The notes under the pieces are model-generated. The model did not search any database, was not told the DNA's origin, and saw nothing but the letters and a program-made list of their open reading frames with translations. From assembly GCA_021464245.1 (NCBI GenBank), contig JADCRB010000016.1, positions 17,446,143 to 17,510,142 on the forward strand: a DNA stretch of 64,000 nt. Direction: 5' to 3'. The position numbers were made by a program, and so were the translations under genes. Position 1 is the stretch's first letter, and each line of letters begins with the position of its first letter. Below are positions 59,199 to 64,000 of this stretch, piece by piece. This DNA comes from Carallia brachiata (Eukaryota > Streptophyta > Magnoliopsida > Malpighiales > Rhizophoraceae).

Positions 59199-60340
59199 CG
59201 ACTTTCCTTGAATTGGAGCTCCCAGGACGGTGGATTGGAAAGGTACTTCTTTATGCTCTCAAAGGCTTTGCTGCAAGCTTCGTCCCACTCGAAGTTGACA
59301 TCCTTCTTCATCAACCGATGGAAAGGTTGACATCTCCCAGCTAAATTGGAGATGAAACGGCGAATGTAAGCCAGCTTTCCTTGTAGACTTCGCAGCTCGT
59401 GCAGGTTTTTAGGTTCAGGCATCTTTTGAATTGCCTCAACCTTTGACTGATCAACTTCGATTCCACGATGGCGCACCACGAACCCAAGAAACTTTCCTGA
59501 TGTGACACCGAATGCGCACTTGAGAGGGTTCATTTTGAGCTGATGCCTCCGAAGTCTTTCGAACACTGTCTTGAGATCCTCGAGGTGGTCTTTGCGCTTC
59601 TTAGTCTTTACAACTAAGTCATCAACATAACATTCTACAATCTTGTGCAGCATGTCATCAAAAATTTTTTGCATAGCACGTTGATAAGTGGCGCCAGCAT
59701 TTTTCAATCCAAACGGCATAACTTTGTAGCAGTATATACCTTTTGGGGTGCGGAATGCTGTCAACTCCTCGTCTTCTGGTGCCATTCTGATTTGGTTATA
59801 GCCTGAAGAACCATCCATGAAGGACAATGCTTCGTGACCCGTTGTTGCATCGACTGTGATCTCCGTTATGGGCAATGGAAAGTCATCTTTCGGGCAGGCC
59901 TTGTTAAGATCTCGAAAATCAACACATACCCTCAACTGTCCATTCTTCTTTCTTACCGGGACAATGTTGGCAATCCACGTTGGGTAGGTGACCTCTCGGA
60001 TGAAGCCGGCATTGATCAGCTTGTTCACCTCCTCCTCGATTTGTGGAATGAGTTCCGGGCGGAACCGTCGTTGTGGCTGCTTAACAGAACGAACACCCTT
60101 CTTTACTGCTAGACGATGCACCGCAATTTTCGGTTCAAGTCCAGGCATTTTTTTGTAACTCCATGCGAACACGTCCCTGTATTGACTTAATACCTGAACA
60201 TATTCTTGCTCTTCTTCTGCAGTAAGTAAAGCACTTACAAATGTAGGTCGAGGATCTTCCGGAGAGCCAAGATTGACCTCCTTGAGTTCATCAACAGTTG
60301 CTTGGCCACCATCTTCAAGTTCCGGGGGAGCCTCCTTCAC
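59195..60340 (-). CDS. Reverse transcriptase of the Tat element
   Basis: A 381-residue open frame with all RT blocks in order: PTWIANIVPVRKKNGQLRVC, VDFRDLNKACPKDDFPLP, SFMDGSSGYNQI (catalytic Asp about 176), FRTPKGIYCYKVMPFGLKNA, CYVDDLVVK (YVDD at about 238-241), then the thumb/connection and the beginning of RNase H (FEWDEACSKAFESIK). The catalytic triad is intact. The FAWSYKKMPGLEP segment upstream of RT is typical of the Tat group. The start codon shown is simply the first in the frame; in life it would be processed from a polyprotein. Confidence 0.92.
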   Translation of the reverse strand: MKEAPPELEDGGQATVDELKEVNLGSPEDPRPTFVSALLTAEEEQEYVQVLSQYRDVFAWSYKKMPGLEPKIAVHRLAVKKGVRSVKQPQRRFRPELIPQIEEEVNKLINAGFIREVTYPTWIANIVPVRKKNGQLRVCVDFRDLNKACPKDDFPLPITEITVDATTGHEALSFMDGSSGYNQIRMAPEDEELTAFRTPKGIYCYKVMPFGLKNAGATYQRAMQKIFDDMLHKIVECYVDDLVVKTKKRKDHLEDLKTVFERLRRHQLKMNPLKCAFGVTSGKFLGFVVRHRGIEVDQSKVEAIQKMPEPKNLHELRSLQGKLAYIRRFISNLAGRCQPFHRLMKKDVNFEWDEACSKAFESIKKYLSNPPSWELQFKESR

Positions 60341-61266
60341 TTCACCATCTGATGAGTCGGACTCAGCCTCCTCGCTAATTGTGACATGAAATGCAGAACC
60401 TCTGACTTCACCTTCTTTGTTTGACTGGATAAGCCTGTCTTGTTTGGTGGTGGTGTGATGGCACGTGCATCAGCTGCTCGGCTTCGGCTCTTTAGCGTGA
60501 TCCGCACAGGTGACTTCTCCTGATAGCCTAAGCCAGGTCGGGACTGTGATGTTTGAGAAGCGGCGCCATGTGTGGACGGCAGCGTACCCATTGTGCTCGG
60601 GTTTGAGAAGTCATAGCCCGCCTTTGCCAAAAGCTTGTATGCATTAGGATCAAATCCTTCATGTGTTCTTCTTTCTGGAAGTGAGCCGCCTTCGACTGCC
60701 CCCGTGTGTGGTTTGACGAAGCCTTTTAATGGTTTTGAGACAAAACCGGCTCAATCTTTGGTATCGGCAGAGTGTAAGTCTCCTTCAGGTTGTGCAGCTC
60801 CTTTGTTTTGGGTTGGCTATGACCTTGCTCCTGTTTAGATCAATACAATAAGAGAAAGGGGGTTGACCTTCTGAGCGTCGTGACTTCGGCACATAGCGTA
60901 GGACTGGAGTGGAGCTTGAAGATGCAACATCCTTCGGACGAGTTCAGCAGGCTGTGGCAGCTTTTCATTTGTTGGAGCCTGGGGTTGGGCATTGGCAGGT
61001 TCTTCGACAGCTTTTCCCTTTTTGTGGATGCCCCCAGTCCAAGTAGCTTTTGATGGAATGATCTCTGGATTGTCTGTGTCGGTGTAGAAGACTGCATCCG
61101 CCAAATGTGATTCAGCATCATCGAACGGCTTTAAGTCAGCATTGACCTTTTGAACGCCACCATTGTAGTACTTGAAGCACTGATGCAGGCTTGAGAGCAC
61201 AACTCCATTTCCATGAATCCACGGTCGTCCTAGCAACATCTTATATGTGGTACGTGCATCAATCAT
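60341..61266 (-). pseudogene. Protease-RT linker of the Tat element, frame-broken
   Basis: 60835-61266 (143 codons) begins with the C-terminal part of the retroviral-type protease region (ARTTYKMLLGRPWIH), which is in a different frame from the protease active site upstream. 60337-60630 continues towards RT with a low-complexity linker in another frame, and 60631-60834 has no clear frame. Several stops and shifts. Confidence 0.75.
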
Positions 61267-62191
61267 GAAATAGAGTGCTAGAAGTGAGATTACCGATAGT
61301 TAGCTCCAAGCGAATCATCCCAATTGCTTTCTGTCCTCCTTGATTAAAGCCATGAATCATCAAGCGGCTGTCTAATTCATCAATGCCGATGCCGAGCTCC
61401 TTTATGGTGGATTTTGGGATAATATTGACTGCTGAGCCATCGTCGATCAGAATACGTCGGACCTTCTGCTCTTTCACATAACCTGATACATACAGCGGCC
61501 GATTGTGGGGTTTGGACCCCAGCAGGAGATCTTCATCTGAAAATGAGATAGCAGAGTAACATCCGACGTGATTTTGGGCCGTCTGTTGCTCCGCCGAGCT
61601 GGAATTACTTGATGGCAGAGGTTCAGCTGAGGTCTTAAGAGTATTGTCGACTTGATTTTGCCACACTTCTGTTGTTTGCAAAGCTGTAAACAGCTGAGGG
61701 TTAGCGAGAAGGGTTTGGAGAGCTTCATATACCTTCTCCGTTGTCGACTTTTTGTTGTCGAGCGGCTCCTCCTTACGGTGTGTCACTTCTTCTGATGGTT
61801 TTGAAGTGATGGTGGTCTGGTTTGCTGAGGTTATGCCTTCCTGGTCCAGAATGATTTTATTCTGGCTTTTGAGCTTCATGATTAGCTCCTTCAGGACGAA
61901 ACACTTCTCGGTTGGATGACTTACTATCCGGTGATATTTGCAGAATCTCGGATCGCTGACTCGATCCTTTTCATTCGGCCGCTTGCACTCTGGGAGTTCG
62001 ATCAGCTTCGCCTCCAAGAGTTGTTCAAGAATGTCGGGGACGTCTGAGTCGGGGAATGGATACTGCTTCTGCTCCAACTCTCGCAATGTCACCTTCCGCC
62101 TTTCCTGTTGTTTTGGCTGAGTTATTTGGGTCGGAGGATTTACCTTAGCTTTGGCGCCCACTTTTACTGGTGCGGCTTCAACAGTCATCAC
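61259..62191 (-). CDS. Gag C-terminal part and aspartic protease of the Tat element
   Basis: A 310-codon open frame. The first third is a Gag-associated region with a CKYH...H...C pattern (RFCKYHRIVSHPTEKCFVL), reminiscent of a degenerate zinc knuckle. The last third is the retropepsin-like protease with the active-site motif ILIDDGSAVNI near 61430-61460. It stops just after LTSSTLFHD, and the protease C-terminus continues in a shifted frame. Confidence 0.85.
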   Translation of the reverse strand: MMTVEAAPVKVGAKAKVNPPTQITQPKQQERRKVTLRELEQKQYPFPDSDVPDILEQLLEAKLIELPECKRPNEKDRVSDPRFCKYHRIVSHPTEKCFVLKELIMKLKSQNKIILDQEGITSANQTTITSKPSEEVTHRKEEPLDNKKSTTEKVYEALQTLLANPQLFTALQTTEVWQNQVDNTLKTSAEPLPSSNSSSAEQQTAQNHVGCYSAISFSDEDLLLGSKPHNRPLYVSGYVKEQKVRRILIDDGSAVNIIPKSTIKELGIGIDELDSRLMIHGFNQGGQKAIGMIRLELTIGNLTSSTLFHD

Positions 62192-63489
62192 TTCTTTCCT
62201 TTTCCGGAGCTGTTGGGTTTCTTAATCTCCCTTCTGCCCCCTTGCTGGTCCAACTGGATGGGAACCGTGCCTCCGGAAGTCTGGATGCTTATCTCCATAT
62301 CATGTGCGCGGGTCGCCAGTTCTTCGAAAGTTCGGGGTTTGACACCCTGCAGGATGTATAACAGCTCCCAATGCATTCCCTGGATGCACATCTCCACGGC
62401 AGAAGTCTCCGTCAGGCGATCTTTGCAGTCCAAGCTGAGGGCACGCCATCTGTTGATGTATTCGACAACGGGCTCTCCTTTCCTTTGTTTGGTGCTGGTA
62501 AGCTCCATCATACTTACCGTCCTTCGAGTGCTGAAAAATCTGTTGAGGAACTCTCGTTGTAGCTGTTCCCAACTGTCGATCGATTCTGGTTCAAGATTTA
62601 TGAACCAGGTGAAAGCGGTCTCCCTGAGTGAACGAACAAACTGCTTCACCAAGAGATCTCCATAAGTCCCTGCGTTGTTGCAGGTTTCAACGAAGTGGGC
62701 GATGTGCTGTTTGGGATCGCCTCGTCCGTCGAATTGTTGAAATTTGGGCGGCTGGTAGCCCAAGGCATGTTGAGACTTTCGATCCGTCTGGTGTACGGTT
62801 TGACGTACATCTGTGATCCTTGGAAGGATGTAGCTTGTTGCAGTCGGATCGTATTGGCTATCATTTCCTGCAATTGTTGAACAGATAGCGAAGCTACAGA
62901 ATTTGAGGGTGGCAGCTGTGTAGAACTACCTGGTCGCTTTTCTGCAGGGAAGACGTCGGCTGGTGTGGCTTCTGGAGTGAAACCGGGTGGATATGGTTGC
63001 TCCTCGCGGATTTCGGGATCAACTTGGATCGGGGCTTTTCCTTTGAGAGCGGCGATCTGTTGATCTTTTTCCTCCACGACTCTGATCAGCTGCAAAATTT
63101 TTTCTCCAATTCTGAAATCTTTCCTCTGTGCTGGTTGTGTTGGTCATCATGACGGCAACAGATGAGGCTCCGGGAAAGACTGGGGGAGAAACTCTTCTGA
63201 TTTCTGTGTGGATCTCTGAATGAGTTGGATTTGTTGAGCAGGCTTCGTCGTGTTGCCCCCGACTTCGATCGGGGTGGGTGATCGACTCCTCCATGCGGCA
63301 AGAGAGTCAGGGGAGAGATCCTGTTGTGCGAGCTGTGGACTCTCCATTTCGATATTTTTTGGGTTTGGACGGCAAGAAATTGTGTCCGTCCCCGGGTTTC
63401 TGGACCTGCGTACCCAGGTAGGGTAGTTGATGCAGGCAATGGAGCCGTTGCCTTCTTTTTGTGGCAGTTGTACTCCTTTTCGGTGCCAT
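62188..63489 (-). pseudogene. Gag of the Tat element, frame-broken
   Basis: 62188-62763 (191 codons) is the retrotransposon Gag domain (HFVETCNNAGTYGDLLVKQF, FTWFINLEPESIDSWEQLQR, EYINRWRALSL). 62646-63095 and 63086-63505 hold the N-terminal parts in other frames. The likely initiation is MAPKRSTTATKRR at 63489. Two or more frame changes separate start and Gag core. The N-terminal piece includes a short coiled-coil-like EEKDQQIAALKGK. Confidence 0.8.
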
Positions 63490-63507
63490 TTGATGTGCTG
63501 AACACCT

Positions 63508-63633
63508 GTAAAATTTTTTTTTTTTTTTTTTTTCTTTTTTTTTTTTACTTTTTTACTTTTTTTCTTTTTTCTTTTTTTTTTTTTTTTCTTTTTTTTTTCT
63601 TTTTTTTTTTTTTTTTTTTTCTTTTTTCTTTTT

Positions 63634-63668
<35 letters not shown>

Positions 63669-63726
63669 CTTTTTTTTTTTTTCTTTTTTCTCGGCTCTTT
63701 CTTTTACCTCTTTTTTTTTTTTTTTT
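63508..63726 (-). repeat. A-rich leader tract of the Tat element
   Basis: About 220 bases almost wholly T with scattered C on the plus strand, so A with scattered G in element sense. It lies between the primer-binding site and the gag start. There is no coding capacity beyond poly-Lys/Arg. Confidence 0.9.
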
Positions 63727-63750
63727 AAGGAACAAAGATGGGAGGTGAAG

Positions 63751-63770
63751 TTGTCCCACCGAGCGTGCCA
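63751..63770 (-). promoter_or_regulatory. Primer-binding site
   Basis: TGGCACGCTCGGTGGGACAA in element orientation, six bases after the end of the 5' LTR. It begins with TGG as expected for complementarity to a tRNA 3' CCA. The tRNA is not assigned. Confidence 0.75.
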
Positions 63771-63776
63771 AAAATT

Positions 63777-64000
63777 TGTAAAGCGTAAATTTCGAGTCTA
63801 AAACAATTAAACTCGAAAATACAAAAATAAATTACAAATAAAATTGTAAAAATAAAGAAAATTTACGTGGGGTCGATCTCCGTAGATCCTCCGATTAGTG
63901 TTCCTTTTTTGACTCCGTCAAGGGCTGCACGAGCTTGATCTTGACAGAAATAATTTCCACCGATTTTTCTTGAACTGGATAGACTGAAACCGGATCTGAT
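63777..64000 (-). repeat. 5' LTR of the Tat element, truncated by the window
   Basis: Matches 53914-54138 with about 8 substitutions and 2 one-base gaps. The window ends inside it, so about 830 more bases are expected to follow. Confidence 0.92.

Larger units (their letters stand above)
53914..64000 (-). mobile_element. Tat-lineage Ty3/gypsy LTR retrotransposon carrying a WOX homeobox gene (runs off the window)
   Basis: In element (minus) order: 5' LTR (63777 to beyond 64000), primer-binding site, A-rich leader, gag, protease, reverse transcriptase, RNase H plus a second, archaeal-type RNase H, integrase, minisatellite, WOX homeobox frame, short ORFs, polypurine tract and 3' LTR (53914-54965). 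The dual RNase H and RT sequence type mark the Tat lineage. Multiple frame breaks in gag and pol suggest that it is no longer autonomous, unless some are assembly indels. The visible 224 bp of the two LTRs differ by about 8 substitutions and 2 single-base gaps (hand count), so insertion is moderately old. It sits in the tandem array that ends at 53913. Confidence 0.93.

Noticed and set aside
59834..60112. Plus-strand frames opposite reverse transcriptase and gag (also 62108-62665)
   Set aside because: Antisense shadows of conserved coding sequence. Tat elements can have antisense ORFs, but these lie within RT and gag rather than in the 3' region.
63324..63771. Phe-rich (plus) and Lys/Arg-rich (minus) frames
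   Set aside because: Translation of the A-rich leader tract.
1..64000. CRISPR arrays, bacterial operons, riboswitches
   Set aside because: None seen; gene structure and repeats are those of plant nuclear DNA.

Overview
The window is plant nuclear DNA, most likely from a eudicot, possibly a woody one. I infer this from AT-rich intergenic DNA, spliced genes with GT-AG introns, an array of intronless SAUR auxin-response genes, typical plant mobile elements and a Tat-type Ty3/gypsy retrotransposon. The species cannot be named from the sequence alone.

Layout. 1-6860: a hAT-like non-autonomous element, a three-exon gene for a small mitochondrial ATP synthase e-type subunit (1125-2281, +), then gene-poor DNA with a MITE and a SINE. 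6860-26900: two isolated SAUR genes (7029-7472 + and 19198-19521 -, the latter SAUR50-like) in long stretches without other recognisable genes. 26988-30274 (-): a six-exon YAF9/GAS41-type YEATS gene, a subunit of SWR1/NuA4 chromatin complexes, carrying a one-base frameshift in exon 4. 31207-49608: a SAUR cluster with three intact genes (33036-33335, 43881-44183, 49330-49608, all -) and two decayed copies (31207-31505 - and 35058-35267 +). Most members share an E-box/auxin-element promoter module about 200-230 bp upstream. Between them lie a plastid 16S rRNA fragment, two more hAT-like elements, a complete 579-bp TRIM retroelement, a Mutator-like MITE with 9-bp duplications, a SINE and a degenerate tandem triplication (38772-40031).

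52440-53913 is another degenerate tandem array, interrupted by a Tat-lineage Ty3/gypsy element on the minus strand (53914 to beyond 64000). The element shows its 3' LTR, polypurine tract, integrase, dual RNase H, reverse transcriptase, protease, gag, a very A-rich leader, a primer-binding site and the start of its 5' LTR. Its pol and gag frames are broken in several places.

The standout is the stretch between integrase and the 3' LTR. It holds, in sense orientation, an open frame for a WUSCHEL-related homeobox (WOX) protein with an ungapped homeodomain, a WUS-box (TLPLFP) and an acidic tail. Minisatellites flank it on both sides. This looks like a plant developmental transcription factor captured by an LTR retrotransposon, with a possible frame break only near its start codon.

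The SAUR genes probably act in auxin-driven cell expansion. The two spliced genes are housekeeping. The rest is mobile or decayed DNA. Several single-base lesions (YAF9, WOX start, pol) raise the alternative that the assembly carries residual indel errors.
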